Assembly (NCBI RefSeq): GCF_042657165.1
Contig: NZ_JBHSNJ010000012.1
Span: 1 to 64,000, forward strand
Length of the DNA stretch: 64,000 nucleotides
Source of the DNA: Agrilutibacter niabensis
Lineage (GTDB): Bacteria; Pseudomonadota; Gammaproteobacteria; Xanthomonadales; Xanthomonadaceae
Reading direction: 5' to 3'
Shown here: piece after piece, positions 52,423 to 61,807 of the stretch
Numbering within the stretch: the first letter of the stretch is position 1
Layout: the number at the start of each line of letters is the position of its first letter
The notes under the pieces: model-generated
The model's database searches: none
What the model was told of the DNA's origin: nothing
The model's input: the letters and a program-made list of their open reading frames with translations, nothing else
Position numbers and translations under genes: made by a program

Positions 52423-53541
52423 ATGAACGCCCAGACCACGCCCACCGGAACCAGCGCCGGTCCGAACCTCGGCATGCAGGTCACCACCTTCGAAAACCCG
52501 CTCGGCATCAACGGCTTCGAGTTCGTCGAATTCGCCGCGCCCGCCGGCCAGGGCGAGCTGCTGCACGACTACTTCCGCAAGATGGGCTTCACCGCGGTGA
52601 TGCACCACAAGTCGCGCCCGATCACGCTGTACCGCCAGGGTGGCGTCAATTTCCTCGTCAACGAGGACCCCGACAGCTTCGCCGCGGATTTCGCCGCCAA
52701 GCACGGTCCGAGCGCCTGCGGCTTCGCGATCCGTTTCCAGAAGCCGGCCGGCGTCGTGTTCGACACCGTCGTCAACAACGGCGGCGAAGCCATCACCGAC
52801 AAGGCCGACAGCAAGGCCGTCGACGCCCCGGTGGTGAAGGGCATCGGCGACTGCATGCTGTACCTGGTCGACCGCTACGGCGACAAGGGTTCGATGTACG
52901 AGGACTACCTGCCCGTGCAGGGCGCGGACCAGGATCCGAAGGGCTTCGGTCTGACCTTCATCGACCACCTCACCCACAACCTCTACTTCGGCAACATGCA
53001 GAAGTGGTCGGACTACTACGAGCGCCTGTTCAACTTCCGCGAGATCCGCTACTTCGACATCAAGGGCGCCAAGACCGGCCTCGTCTCCAAGGCGATGACC
53101 GCGCCGGACGGCATCGTCCGCATTCCGCTCAACGAATCCAGCGATCCCAAGTCGCAGATCAACGAATACCTCGACGCCTACAAGGGCGAGGGCATCCAGC
53201 ACATCGCCTGCTTCACCGATGACATCTACGGCACGGTGGAAGCGATGCGCGCGCAGGGCGTGGAGTTCCTGGATACGCCGGACACCTACTTCGAGGTGAT
53301 CGACCAGCGCGTGCCCAACCATGGCGAGGACGTCGCGCGCCTGGCGAAGAACAAGATCCTGATCGACGCCGATGCCGAAACCAAGCAGCGCAAGCTGCTG
53401 CAGATCTTCACCCAGAACGCGATCGGACCGATCTTCTTCGAGATCATCCAGCGCAAGGGCAACGAAGGTTTCGGCGAAGGCAACTTCCAGGCCCTGTTCG
53501 AGAGCATCGAACGCGACCAGATGAAGCGCGGCGTGCTGTAA
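52423..53541 (+). CDS. hppD: 4-hydroxyphenylpyruvate dioxygenase
   Basis: The iron-dependent enzyme turns 4-hydroxyphenylpyruvate to homogentisate, in tyrosine and phenylalanine catabolism. The 372-residue protein has the two VOC-type repeats. Iron ligands fall in FIDHLTHNLYFGNM, the following HIACFTDDI, and the C-terminal FFEIIQRKGNEGFGEGNF. AGGAG lies 9 bases before the ATG. It is transcribed with hmgA from a promoter that overlaps the marR start. The product feeds hmgA, 99 bases downstream. Confidence 0.95.
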   Translation: MNAQTTPTGTSAGPNLGMQVTTFENPLGINGFEFVEFAAPAGQGELLHDYFRKMGFTAVMHHKSRPITLYRQGGVNFLVNEDPDSFAADFAAKHGPSACGFAIRFQKPAGVVFDTVVNNGGEAITDKADSKAVDAPVVKGIGDCMLYLVDRYGDKGSMYEDYLPVQGADQDPKGFGLTFIDHLTHNLYFGNMQKWSDYYERLFNFREIRYFDIKGAKTGLVSKAMTAPDGIVRIPLNESSDPKSQINEYLDAYKGEGIQHIACFTDDIYGTVEAMRAQGVEFLDTPDTYFEVIDQRVPNHGEDVARLAKNKILIDADAETKQRKLLQIFTQNAIGPIFFEIIQRKGNEGFGEGNFQALFESIERDQMKRGVL

Positions 53542-53559
53542 AGCCACACGACCTGATTT

Positions 53560-53630
53560 GTAGGGCGGGCCTTGGCCCGCCGTTTCGCCAGCTACGATGC
53601 AGAACGACGGTGGGCCGGGGCCCACCCTAC
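53560..53630. repeat. Inverted pair of REP-like palindromes
   Basis: Two GC-rich hairpins face each other between hppD and hmgA: GTAGGGCGGGCCTTGGCCCG (53560 onward) and GGTGGGCCGGGGCCCACC plus CTAC (53609-53630). GTAGGG[C]GGG and CCCACCCTAC are mirror copies, the layout of a BIME-type REP pair. They may act as mRNA processing or partial termination sites. Confidence 0.7.
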
Positions 53631-53639
53631 GGATTCCCG

Positions 53640-54932
53640 ATGAAATCAAATGGCTACCAATCCGGCTTCGGCAACGAATTCGCCACCGAGGCCGTGCCCG
53701 GCACGTTGCCGGTGGGACGCAACTCGCCGCAGCGCGTCGCACATGGGCTGTACGCGGAGCAGCTGAGCGGCACCGCGTTCACCGCGCCGCGGCATGCGAA
53801 CCGCCGCAGCTGGCTGTACCGGATCCGCCCGGCGGCAATGCACGGAACGTTCGCGCCGTACCTGCACTCGCATTTTCACAACGACTTCGGCAGCGGCCCG
53901 GTCACGCCCGACCAGTTGCGCTGGAGCCCGCTGCCGCTGCCTTCGGCACCGGTCGATTTCATCGACGGCCTGCTGACCATGGCCGGCAACGGTTCGCCCG
54001 CCGCGCAGAGTGGCGTCGGCATCCACCTGTACGCGGCCAACAAGTCGATGCAGGGACGCTTCTTCCACGACGCCGATGGCGAACTGCTGATCGTGCCGCA
54101 GCACGGGCGCCTGCACATCGCCACCGAGCTGGGCGTGCTCGAGGTCGAGCCGCAGGAGATCGCGGTGATTCCGCGCGGCGTGCGCTTCCGCGTCGAGCTG
54201 CCCGATGGCGAGGCGCGCGGCTACGTCTGCGAGAACTTCGGCGCGATGCTGCAACTGCCCGACCTCGGTCCGATCGGCAGCAACGGCCTGGCCAATCCGC
54301 GCGATTTCCTCACGCCCAACGCGGCCTATGAGGAAGACGAGGGCGAGTTCGAGCTGATCGCCAAGTTCCAGGGCCACCTGTGGCGCGCACCGATCGGCCA
54401 TTCGCCGCTCGACGTCGTCGGCTGGCACGGCAACTACGCGCCGTACAAGTATGACCTGCGCCGCTTCAACACGATCGGTTCGATCAGCTACGACCATCCC
54501 GATCCGAGCATCTTCCTGGTGCTGCATTCGCCCAGCGACACCGCGGGCACCAGCAACATGGACTTCGTGATCTTCCCGCCGCGCTGGCTGGTGGCGCAGG
54601 ACACGTTCCGGCCGCCGTGGTTCCACCGCAACATCGCCAGCGAATTCATGGGCCTGGTCTACGGCGCCTACGACGCCAAGGCCGAAGGCTTCGCGCCGGG
54701 CGGTTGCTCGCTGCACAACTCGATGACCGGTCACGGTCCGGACGCGGCGACCTTCGAGAAGGCGAGCGCGGCCGACCTGGCGAAGCCGGATGTCATCAAG
54801 GACACGATGGCCTTCATGTTCGAGACCCGCGCGGTGATCCGTCCGACGCAGCAGGCCCTCGAGGCCGCGCATCGCCAGCGCGATTACCAGCTGTGCTGGG
54901 CGGGGCTGCAGAAGCACTTCGCGGCGGACTGA
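53640..54932 (+). CDS. hmgA: Homogentisate 1,2-dioxygenase
   Basis: The Fe(II) ring-cleaving enzyme converts homogentisate to maleylacetoacetate. The 430-residue protein begins YQSGFGNEFATEAVPGTLPVG and carries GRLHIATELGVLEVEPQEIAVIPRG, the cupin-like core, FPPRWLVAQDTFRPPWFHRN (active-site His/Glu/His region) and SLHNSMTGHGPD near the C-terminus. The ATG at 53640 matches the family's start; ten more residues are possible from 53610. No fumarylacetoacetase or maleylacetoacetate isomerase gene lies in the window. Confidence 0.95.
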   Translation: MKSNGYQSGFGNEFATEAVPGTLPVGRNSPQRVAHGLYAEQLSGTAFTAPRHANRRSWLYRIRPAAMHGTFAPYLHSHFHNDFGSGPVTPDQLRWSPLPLPSAPVDFIDGLLTMAGNGSPAAQSGVGIHLYAANKSMQGRFFHDADGELLIVPQHGRLHIATELGVLEVEPQEIAVIPRGVRFRVELPDGEARGYVCENFGAMLQLPDLGPIGSNGLANPRDFLTPNAAYEEDEGEFELIAKFQGHLWRAPIGHSPLDVVGWHGNYAPYKYDLRRFNTIGSISYDHPDPSIFLVLHSPSDTAGTSNMDFVIFPPRWLVAQDTFRPPWFHRNIASEFMGLVYGAYDAKAEGFAPGGCSLHNSMTGHGPDAATFEKASAADLAKPDVIKDTMAFMFETRAVIRPTQQALEAAHRQRDYQLCWAGLQKHFAAD

Positions 54933-55022
54933 GTCGCGCGCGGTTCACGGCCGCGGTTTCGCGTGCTACTCACGCACGCATGGCCTACGGTAGCCGGCAT
55001 TGCCCGGAACGGAATGCTGTCC

Positions 55023-55676
55023 ATGCGTACCTGCCTCTCTCTCGCCCTTCTCGTTGTTTCATTGACTGCCTGCACGAGCGAGCGCCCGCCCGCGGAGCCC
55101 GGCGCCACCGCGCCTCCCGCCGCGTCGCAGGGCACGACGCCGACGCCGCCGGCGGCCGGGACGGATGCGCCCGCACCCACGCCGACACCGGCTGAGCCGG
55201 CCACGCCGCCGGCTTCGGACCCGGGCGATTCACAGGCCCGCTTCGACGGCTACGGCAACCTGCATCTGGGCATGGCCGCGGCCGACATGGAGAAGGCGTG
55301 GGGCGGCGAACTCAATCGCCTCGGCGGCGCGCAGGACCCGTGCTACTTCATGACGCCGAAGTGGGTGAAGGTGCCCGCGGAGTTCGCCTTCATGATCGAG
55401 GATGGAAAGTTCGTCCGCTACAGCAGCGAACGCGCCCGCCAGGTCGCGCCCGGTGGCGGCCGCATCGGCATGACCACCGCGGAAATCGGCGCGCTGTACA
55501 AGGACCGCATCGAGACGCGCCCGCACAAGTACGTCGACGGCGCCCATTACCTGCGGATCAAGGATGCCGGTGGCGGCAACGGCGTGCTGGTGTTCGAAAC
55601 GGATCCGGCCGGCAAGGTGACCGAGTGGCGCGTGGGCTTGCCGCCGCAGGTGGACTACGTCGAAGGCTGTTCGTGA
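55023..55676 (+). CDS. Predicted lipoprotein of unknown function
   Basis: This 217-residue protein has a lipobox LTAC (Cys16), a Pro/Ala/Thr-rich linker (about 20-75), then a domain of about 140 residues with two cysteines (DPCYFMTP and the final VEGCS). The domain has DGYGNLHLGMAAADMEKAWGGEL and RIGMTTAEIGALYKDRIE, repeating a pattern LGM.AADME / IGMTTAEI, so it may be a duplicated small fold. No function is known. The start at 55023 gives a normal lipoprotein signal peptide; an ATG at 55014 is possible. Confidence 0.78.
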   Translation: MRTCLSLALLVVSLTACTSERPPAEPGATAPPAASQGTTPTPPAAGTDAPAPTPTPAEPATPPASDPGDSQARFDGYGNLHLGMAAADMEKAWGGELNRLGGAQDPCYFMTPKWVKVPAEFAFMIEDGKFVRYSSERARQVAPGGGRIGMTTAEIGALYKDRIETRPHKYVDGAHYLRIKDAGGGNGVLVFETDPAGKVTEWRVGLPPQVDYVEGCS

Positions 55677-55768
55677 TGCCGCGCCGCGGTGCCACGCGCG
55701 CCGCGCACGGGATCACCCGCTCACGCCAAACCCCGTAAGATCGCCGCAACCTTGAGGAGGGGACTGCG

Positions 55769-56791
55769 ATGCTGACGGCCATCGGTTTGTTCGTGCTGGG
55801 TCTGGTGCTGCTCGCGCTGGGCGGCGATTCGATCGTCAAGGGCGCCCTGGGGCTCGCGCAGCGCCTGGGGCTGACGCCCTTCAATGCCGGACTCGTGCTG
55901 GTGGCGTTCGCCACGTCGTTGCCGGAACTGGCGGTCAACCTGGTCGCGATCGTCCACGGCCAGGGCGAGCTCGCGCTCGGCAACGCGGTGGGCAGCAATG
56001 TCGCCAACGTCGGACTTACCCTCGGCGCCGCCGCGCTGGCCGCACCGATCGCGGTGCGCTGGCGCGCCTTGAGTCCGCTGCTGCTGGTGCTGGTGTTCGG
56101 CACCATCGCCGTCCTCGCATTGGGCGCCGACGGTACGCTCTCGCGCATCGAGGGCATGGTGCTGCTGCTTGCGTACGTCGCGTGCTTCGCATTCGCGCTG
56201 TCGCGCAGCCGTCACGAATCTGCCGAAGTGCACGAGGCACTCGCCGCGTCTGCACGGACCAGCACGATGCTGGGCCAGAACCTCATCCGCTTCGCGATCG
56301 GTGCCGTGCTGTTGTGGATCGGCTCGAAGCTGGTCGTCGGTGGAGCGGGCGTAAGCCTGTTCGGCCTGGACCTCTCCCATTCCGGCGCCGCCGTGATGGG
56401 CAAGGGCATGGGGCTGTCGCCGGTGCTGACCGGTCTGTTGCCGGTCGCCATCGGCACCGCGCTGCCGGAAGCCGCAGCGGCCATCGCGGCCGCACGTCGC
56501 GGCCAGGGCGATATGGTCATGGGCCATGTCATCGGCGCGAGCGTGTTCAATGTCTTCGTCATCATCGGCGGCATGGCCGCATACGGCGCGCTGGCGTTGC
56601 CGATGACGGTCATGGCGCCGGGCAACTTCGTGCTGCCGCTGGGTTACGAACTGCTGGCCGCGCTCGCCTTCGCGCTGATGCTGTACCCGGTGCTGCGCGG
56701 CGACATGCGCGTGGGCAGGGGCGAAGGCGCCATGCTGCTCGTCGCGTTCGGCGCGTGGGTCGTGTTCGAACTGTTCCTGGCCGGCAAGTAA
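55769..56791 (+). CDS. Calcium/sodium antiporter (CaCA family)
   Basis: This is a 340-residue inner-membrane exchanger of the YrbG type with ten predicted helices. The two inverted alpha-repeats are ATSLPELAVNLVAI / GNAVGSNVANVGLTLG (about 48-92) and GTALPEAAAAIAAARRGQGD / GHVIGASVFNVFVIIGG (about 230-270), with the ion-binding acidic residues inside the PE motifs. It exports Ca2+ in exchange for Na+ or H+. It lies 12 bases before nhaA; the pair could serve cation homeostasis. Confidence 0.9.
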   Translation: MLTAIGLFVLGLVLLALGGDSIVKGALGLAQRLGLTPFNAGLVLVAFATSLPELAVNLVAIVHGQGELALGNAVGSNVANVGLTLGAAALAAPIAVRWRALSPLLLVLVFGTIAVLALGADGTLSRIEGMVLLLAYVACFAFALSRSRHESAEVHEALAASARTSTMLGQNLIRFAIGAVLLWIGSKLVVGGAGVSLFGLDLSHSGAAVMGKGMGLSPVLTGLLPVAIGTALPEAAAAIAAARRGQGDMVMGHVIGASVFNVFVIIGGMAAYGALALPMTVMAPGNFVLPLGYELLAALAFALMLYPVLRGDMRVGRGEGAMLLVAFGAWVVFELFLAGK

Positions 56792-56803
56792 GGGCAGGAC
56801 ACC

Positions 56804-58042
56804 ATGAGCGATTCCAGCCCCACTCCCGGGCGACTGCCGCGCGCGCTGTATGCGCTGGGGGAATTCTTCCGGCTCGAAGCGGCCGGCGGCATCACCCTGA
56901 TCGCGGCAGCGGCACTGGCGTTGATCGCAGCCAATTCGCCCCTGCACGACGGCTATGAAGCCTTCCGCAGCTTCGTCCTGAAGGTCGGCATCGGCGATGC
57001 CGCCATCGCCAAGCCGCTGCTGCTGTGGATCAACGATGGCCTGATGGCGATCTTCTTCCTGCTGGTCGCGCTGGAAATCAAACGCGAGACGCTCAGCGGC
57101 CAGCTCGCCGGACGCGAGCGGCTGATCCTGCCGCTGGTCTGCGCGACCGCGGGTGTCGCGGTGCCCGCGCTGCTGTTCGTCGCGCTCAACCACGGCGATG
57201 CTCCCGCGATGCGCGGCTGGGCGGTACCGACGGCGACCGACATCGCCTTCGCCCTGGGCGTGCTCGCCCTGCTGGGATCGCGCGTCCCGGTGGGAATGAA
57301 GCTGCTGCTGTCCACCATCGCGGTGGTCGACGACCTGATCGCGATCCTGATCATCGCGATCTTCTATTCGCATGGCATGTCCCTGCTCGCGCTGGGGCTC
57401 GCAACCCTGGTGCTGGCGACGATGTGGCTGCTGGGCCGCGCCCGCGTGCTCGCCTTGTGGCCGTACCTGCTGCTGGGCACGGTGCTGTGGGTGTGCGTGC
57501 TGAAGTCCGGCGTGCACGCCACGCTCGCCGGCGTGGCGACCGGGCTGATGATCCCGCATGTCGACAAGAAGAACCTGGTGCCCGACGAGATCGAACATTC
57601 GCCGCTGGAAACCCTGGAGCACGCGCTGCATCCGTGGGTCGCCTACGCGATCCTGCCGGTGTTCGCCTTCGCCAACGCCGGGCTCGTGCTCGGCGGCCTC
57701 CAGATGAAGGATGCGCTGGCCGCCTTGCCGCTGGGCATCGCGCTCGGGCTGGTGGTCGGCAAGCCGGTCGGCATCGTGGCCGCGGCGATGCTGATGCGCG
57801 CGCTGGGCTGGACGCGCTTTCCGGAAGGCATGGACCTGCGCGCGATGCTGGGACTGGGAGCGCTGTGCGGCATCGGCTTCACCATGAGCCTGTTCATTGC
57901 ATCCCTGGCCTACAACGACCGGTTGCGCTACGACGAATCGGTGCTGGGCATCCTCGGCGCGTCGGTGCTGTCGGCCGTGCTGGGCTACCTGTGGTTGCGC
58001 GCCGTGTTGCCGGCGTGGCGGAAGGACGACGAGCTGCGATGA
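56804..58042 (+). CDS. nhaA: Na+/H+ antiporter NhaA
   Basis: A 412-residue inner-membrane antiporter exchanging Na+ (or Li+) for H+ at alkaline pH. The family marks are LLLWINDGLMAIFFLLVALEIKRE, the double-aspartate ion site TIAVVDDLIAILIIAIFYS (about 165-184), PTATDIAFALGVL and GFTMSLFIASLAY. It has 12 predicted helices. It follows the Ca/Na antiporter by 12 bases and overlaps the next gene by 4 bases (ATGA), so this is a three-gene operon. Confidence 0.95.
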   Translation: MSDSSPTPGRLPRALYALGEFFRLEAAGGITLIAAAALALIAANSPLHDGYEAFRSFVLKVGIGDAAIAKPLLLWINDGLMAIFFLLVALEIKRETLSGQLAGRERLILPLVCATAGVAVPALLFVALNHGDAPAMRGWAVPTATDIAFALGVLALLGSRVPVGMKLLLSTIAVVDDLIAILIIAIFYSHGMSLLALGLATLVLATMWLLGRARVLALWPYLLLGTVLWVCVLKSGVHATLAGVATGLMIPHVDKKNLVPDEIEHSPLETLEHALHPWVAYAILPVFAFANAGLVLGGLQMKDALAALPLGIALGLVVGKPVGIVAAAMLMRALGWTRFPEGMDLRAMLGLGALCGIGFTMSLFIASLAYNDRLRYDESVLGILGASVLSAVLGYLWLRAVLPAWRKDDELR

Positions 58043-58917
58043 AGCACGCCCTGGTGTTTGGCGGAAGCGGTCAGATCGGACGGCCGCTGTTGGGTCGGTT
58101 GTTGCGCGATGGCTGGCGCGTCACTGCACTTTCGCGGCAGCCGCAGCCCGAACGGCCGGGGCTGGCATGGCTGCGCGGAGATTTCGGCGCATTGCCGCCC
58201 TTGCCGTCGCAGGTGGATGCGATCGTGAGTTGCGGGCCGCTCGACGCGTTCGCGCAGTGGTACGCGGAATCCCGGCTCGAATGCGACCGTGTCGTTGCCT
58301 TCGGCTCCACCAGCGTGGAGGTGAAGCGCGGTTCGGCGGACCCGCGCGAACGCGACGTCGCCCAGCGCCTGCGCGCGGGCGAGGAGGGCGTGTTCGCCAC
58401 CGCATCGCAGCGGGCCGTCAACGCCACGCTGCTCAGGCCCACCCTGGTGTACGGCGCCGGTCGCGATGCGACGCTCACGCGTATTGCCTCGCTCGCCAGG
58501 CGATGGGGGCGCTTTCCATTGCCGCGCAACGCCAACGGCCGCCGCCAGCCCGTGCACGTGGACGACCTGGCCATGGCGGCCTTCTCGGCACTGGGCAGCG
58601 TGGCGTCGCACGGACAGACCTATGCCTTGCCCGGCGGCGAAACCCTGGCCTATCGCGAGATGGTGCGGCGCGTGCTGGCGGTACTGGAACCGCCGCCCAC
58701 CCTGGTGGAACTGCCATCGCCGCTGTTCAACCTGGCGCTTGTGGTCGCCAAGATCGCCGGCGGCACCGGCCTGGGTGAAGCCGCGGTGCAACGCATGCGC
58801 GCGGACCTGGTATTCGACGATGCGCCCGCGCGCCGCGACCTCGGCTATGCGCCACGCGCATTCCAGCCGACGGCGCGGATGTTCGAGCCGCGCGACGACG
58901 TCGAAGCAATGCCCTGA
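58039..58917 (+). CDS. NAD-dependent epimerase/dehydratase-like protein
   Basis: This is a 292-residue Rossmann-fold protein of the extended short-chain dehydrogenase superfamily. The nucleotide loop is FGGSGQIGRPLL (7-18), followed by the strand WRVTALSR. The middle contains LRPTLVYGAG, and the C-terminal part YALPGGETLAYREMVRRVL; the YxxxK active site is not obvious, so it may be a nucleotide-binding atypical SDR. It overlaps nhaA by 4 bases. Function unknown. Confidence 0.82.
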   Translation: MKHALVFGGSGQIGRPLLGRLLRDGWRVTALSRQPQPERPGLAWLRGDFGALPPLPSQVDAIVSCGPLDAFAQWYAESRLECDRVVAFGSTSVEVKRGSADPRERDVAQRLRAGEEGVFATASQRAVNATLLRPTLVYGAGRDATLTRIASLARRWGRFPLPRNANGRRQPVHVDDLAMAAFSALGSVASHGQTYALPGGETLAYREMVRRVLAVLEPPPTLVELPSPLFNLALVVAKIAGGTGLGEAAVQRMRADLVFDDAPARRDLGYAPRAFQPTARMFEPRDDVEAMP

Positions 58918-58923
58918 TCCGGA

Positions 58924-59811
58924 CTAGGGGGTTTCGCTGGCGGGGATCGAACGCGACTTCGCGATCGCGCGCAGCGCGATGATCAGCACGCCACCGAGCA
59001 CCATCGCGCCGCCCAGCCACAGCCGCGGACCCGGCCGGTCGCCCCAGAAGGCGATGCCCAGCCCGACCGCGAACACCGGCACCAGCAGCAGCCACGGCGT
59101 GACCTGGGCGACCGGGTGCCGCTGCACCAGCACGTAGTACAGGCCGTGGCCGAACAGGGAGGAAACAAACGCGGCATACAGCGCGCCGGCCCACGCCACC
59201 CAGCTCACCTGCGGCAGCGCCGCCAGCGCGCCGGGTTCGATCACCGTGCTGATCGCCAGCAGCGGCAGCACGCTGAACAACGCCGTCCAGCCCTGCTGGC
59301 TGAACACATCCAGGCCGCGCAGCTGCTTCATCAGCACGGTGCCGATGGCAAGGAACACCGCCGAGACCAGCATCAGCAGCAGCGACAACGGCTGGTCGAG
59401 CACCAGCGGATCGAAGCCGAGCACCAGCACGCCGCCGAAGCTCACCGCGATCGCCACCCCGGTGCGCCAGGCGAAGCGCTCGCCCAGCAGCCACCACGCC
59501 AGCAATGCCGTCATCGGCACGTAGCTCTGCATCACGATCGCGGGCGAGGACAGGTCGCCGGCGAGCTTGAGCGCGCTGAAGCTCAGGCCGAAATGCAGCA
59601 CGCCGATGCACAGCGCCACCGCGATCAGGCGCGGCCATTGCCCGGGCGCCGGAGGCTTGAGGAAGAACGCCAGCGGCAACGCCAGCATGGCGAAACGCAG
59701 CGCGGTGAACAGGAACGGCGGAATCTCGCGCAGCGCCAGCGCGGAAGTCAGGAAGTTGATCGCCCAGGCGAGGCAGATCAGCAGGATGAGGGCGATATCG
59801 CGAGGAGGCAT
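58924..59811 (-). CDS. EamA/DMT-family transporter
   Basis: A 295-residue inner-membrane protein with ten predicted helices in two repeated EamA units (first about 5-140, ALILLICLAWAINFLTSALAL; second about 155-285). Members export metabolites such as amino acids or purines; the substrate here is not predictable. It converges with the epimerase-like gene, leaving 6 bases. No clear neighbour relation to the Mpo1-like gene upstream. Confidence 0.88.
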   Translation of the reverse strand: MPPRDIALILLICLAWAINFLTSALALREIPPFLFTALRFAMLALPLAFFLKPPAPGQWPRLIAVALCIGVLHFGLSFSALKLAGDLSSPAIVMQSYVPMTALLAWWLLGERFAWRTGVAIAVSFGGVLVLGFDPLVLDQPLSLLLMLVSAVFLAIGTVLMKQLRGLDVFSQQGWTALFSVLPLLAISTVIEPGALAALPQVSWVAWAGALYAAFVSSLFGHGLYYVLVQRHPVAQVTPWLLLVPVFAVGLGIAFWGDRPGPRLWLGGAMVLGGVLIIALRAIAKSRSIPASETP

Positions 59812-59922
59812 GGGCTGCGCCGGAGCAGGTCGCCGGGGCGGCGAACCACGTGGAGATTCGGAAGTGGATCGCCGGTTTCGTCCTGCGCCTCGCCTTGCGG
59901 ACGGCTGGCGCGGCAGCCGGGG

Positions 59923-60414
59923 TCAGTACGACCAGCCCAGCCTGCGGTACAGCTTCGCCAGGACCCAGGCCGGCCCGATCAGCAGGTAGGTGAGGTCGGT
60001 AAGGAAGCTCGGCTTGCGGCCTTCGATCTTGTGCCCGACGAACTGCCCGATCCAGGCCACGACGAACACGCCGATCGCGGCGTACAGCAGGCCGGTGAGG
60101 CCCAGCGTCTCCTGCAGCCAGCGGGTGAGAAAGCCCATCAGCACGAAGGTCGCCAGCATGCCGAAGCCGAGCGGACGCGAGGCGCGGTAATAGAACATCC
60201 ACGCGCCGAACATCGCGAGCGCGGCCCACAGGCCCGGCCGGAACCAGGTGCCCGGCGAGGGAACGCACCACAGCAGCGCGATCACGCTCCACAGGATCGC
60301 CGGCACGCAGATCACGTGGATGAGCTGGTTGGTCTCGTTGCGATGGTCGCCGGAATAGCTGGCGAACCAGCGGTCGATCGGGCGGTCCAGGGAAGCGGAT
60401 GCGGGCGTGTTCAT
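59923..60414 (-). CDS. Mpo1-like (DUF962) membrane protein
   Basis: This 163-residue protein has four predicted helices. It matches the YGL010w/Mpo1 family (DUF962): NQLIHVICVPAILWSV carries the conserved histidine, and GQFVGHKIEGRKPSFLTDLTYLLIGP the second His motif. Fungal Mpo1 is an Fe(II)-dependent dioxygenase in phytosphingosine alpha-oxidation; the bacterial role is unproven. The ATG at 60414 has GCAGGAG 7 bases upstream; an extended frame from 60483 is rejected. It lies 65 bases after the small membrane protein gene. Confidence 0.85.
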   Translation of the reverse strand: MNTPASASLDRPIDRWFASYSGDHRNETNQLIHVICVPAILWSVIALLWCVPSPGTWFRPGLWAALAMFGAWMFYYRASRPLGFGMLATFVLMGFLTRWLQETLGLTGLLYAAIGVFVVAWIGQFVGHKIEGRKPSFLTDLTYLLIGPAWVLAKLYRRLGWSY

Positions 60415-60479
60415 GGCGGGCTCCTGCGGGCCGGCGGCGATGCGGACAGTATGCCAACCGCAGCCGCGCGTAGGTGCCG

Positions 60480-60698
60480 TCACCGCTCGCCGCGGTACCG
60501 CCGGAACATCAGGACGCCGATGGCGATGATCGCGAACAGCAGGGTGGAGGCGATCGTCTGGTCGAAGCCCAGGCGCAGGACCACGGCAACGACCAGCAGC
60601 AGGGCGACGCCGATGCGGGCGCGGCCGGTGGCATCGGATCTGAGCAGGAGCCAGGCCCCCAACCCCAATCCTGCCGCGGCGGCGATCAGCTCGGACAC
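60480..60698 (-). CDS. Small two-helix membrane protein
   Basis: This is a 72-residue protein with two or three hydrophobic helices (LIAAAAGLGLGAWLLL, then VALLLVVAVVLRLGF and TLLFAIIAIGVLMF) and a basic C-terminus RRYRGER. I recognise no family. It lies 21 bases after purC on the same strand and may be translated from its message. Confidence 0.65.
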   Translation of the reverse strand: MSELIAAAAGLGLGAWLLLRSDATGRARIGVALLLVVAVVLRLGFDQTIASTLLFAIIAIGVLMFRRYRGER

Positions 60699-60719
60699 GG
60701 CACGTCCTTCAGGCGAGGC

Positions 60720-61664
60720 TCAGTCGACCGAGATGCCCGCCAGCTTCTGCAGCGCTTCGGCATAGCGTGCGCGGGTGCGTGCGATCACTTCGGCCGGCAG
60801 CTTCGGGCCGGGCGGGCGCTTGTCCCAGTCCAGCGTCTCCAGGTAGTCGCGCACGATCTGCTTGTCGTAGCTCGGCGGGCTGGTGCCCACCTGGTACTCG
60901 TCGGCCGGCCAGTAGCGCGAGGAATCCGGCGTCAACATCTCGTCCATCACGTACAGGCGGCCGTCCGAATCGGTGCCGAATTCGAACTTGGTATCGGCCA
61001 GCAGGATGCCGCGCTGCGCGGCGTAATCGCGCGCGAACGTGTACAGGCGCAGCGTCGCATCGCGGACCTGCTCGGCCAGCGCGGCGCCGACCGTGTGCAC
61101 CACGGTGTCGAAATCGATGTTCTCGTCGTGGTCGCCGACGGCGGCCTTGGTCGACGGGGTAAAGATCGGTTCGGCCAGTTGCTCGGCCTGGCGCAGGCCA
61201 TCGGGCAGGGCGATGCCGCTGATGCGGCCGGTGCGCTGGTAATCCTTCCAGCCGCTGCCGATCACGTAGCCACGTGCGATGCATTCCACCGGCACCGGCT
61301 TCAGCCGTTTGGTGACCACCGAGCGCTTCACGTACAGGGAGGCGTCCACGCCTTCGGGAAGCACGGACGCGACATCGATGCCGGTGAGGTGGTTCGGCAC
61401 GATGTGTTCGGTCTGGGCGAACCAGAAGTTGCTGATCTGGCAGAGCATCTCGCCCTTGCCGGGAATGGGGTCGGGCAATACGACATCGAACGCGCTGAGG
61501 CGGTCGGTCGCGACCATCAGCAGGTAGCCGTCGTTGGACGCGGCGCCGGCGGGCAGGCGCGAGGCGGGCAGGTCGAACACATCGCGCACCTTGCCACGAT
61601 GGCGTAGCGGCAGGCCGGGCAGATCCGATTCGAGCAGGAAGGGACGAAGCAGGGTCGTGGGCAA
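60720..61664 (-). CDS. purC: Phosphoribosylaminoimidazolesuccinocarboxamide synthase
   Basis: SAICAR synthase performs step 8 of purine synthesis, joining aspartate to CAIR with ATP. The 314-residue protein is the longer type (E. coli is 237). Recognisable are RHRGKVRDVFDL (ATP loop), SAFDVVLPDPIPGKG, VPVECIARGYVIGSGWKDYQ, and the ILLADTKFEFGTDSDGRLYVMDEMLTPDSSRYW region with metal ligands. It is probably followed on the same message by the small membrane protein. Confidence 0.95.
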   Translation of the reverse strand: MPTTLLRPFLLESDLPGLPLRHRGKVRDVFDLPASRLPAGAASNDGYLLMVATDRLSAFDVVLPDPIPGKGEMLCQISNFWFAQTEHIVPNHLTGIDVASVLPEGVDASLYVKRSVVTKRLKPVPVECIARGYVIGSGWKDYQRTGRISGIALPDGLRQAEQLAEPIFTPSTKAAVGDHDENIDFDTVVHTVGAALAEQVRDATLRLYTFARDYAAQRGILLADTKFEFGTDSDGRLYVMDEMLTPDSSRYWPADEYQVGTSPPSYDKQIVRDYLETLDWDKRPPGPKLPAEVIARTRARYAEALQKLAGISVD

Positions 61665-61807
61665 GGCAACATCCTCGGGAAAGCAGCCTCAATGGCTCGT
61701 GCCCGCCTGCGCTCCGCGCGCGGGCGGGCGCGACAGGGCCGGGCAGTGTACGCCGGTCGGGCGTGGCTTGCAGGTAAACTGCGGGCCCCTTCGCCGCACG
61801 CGCCCCG

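Noticed and set aside
55721..57631. Open frame of 636 codons on the minus strand
   Set aside because: Antisense to the Ca/Na antiporter and nhaA; no domain.
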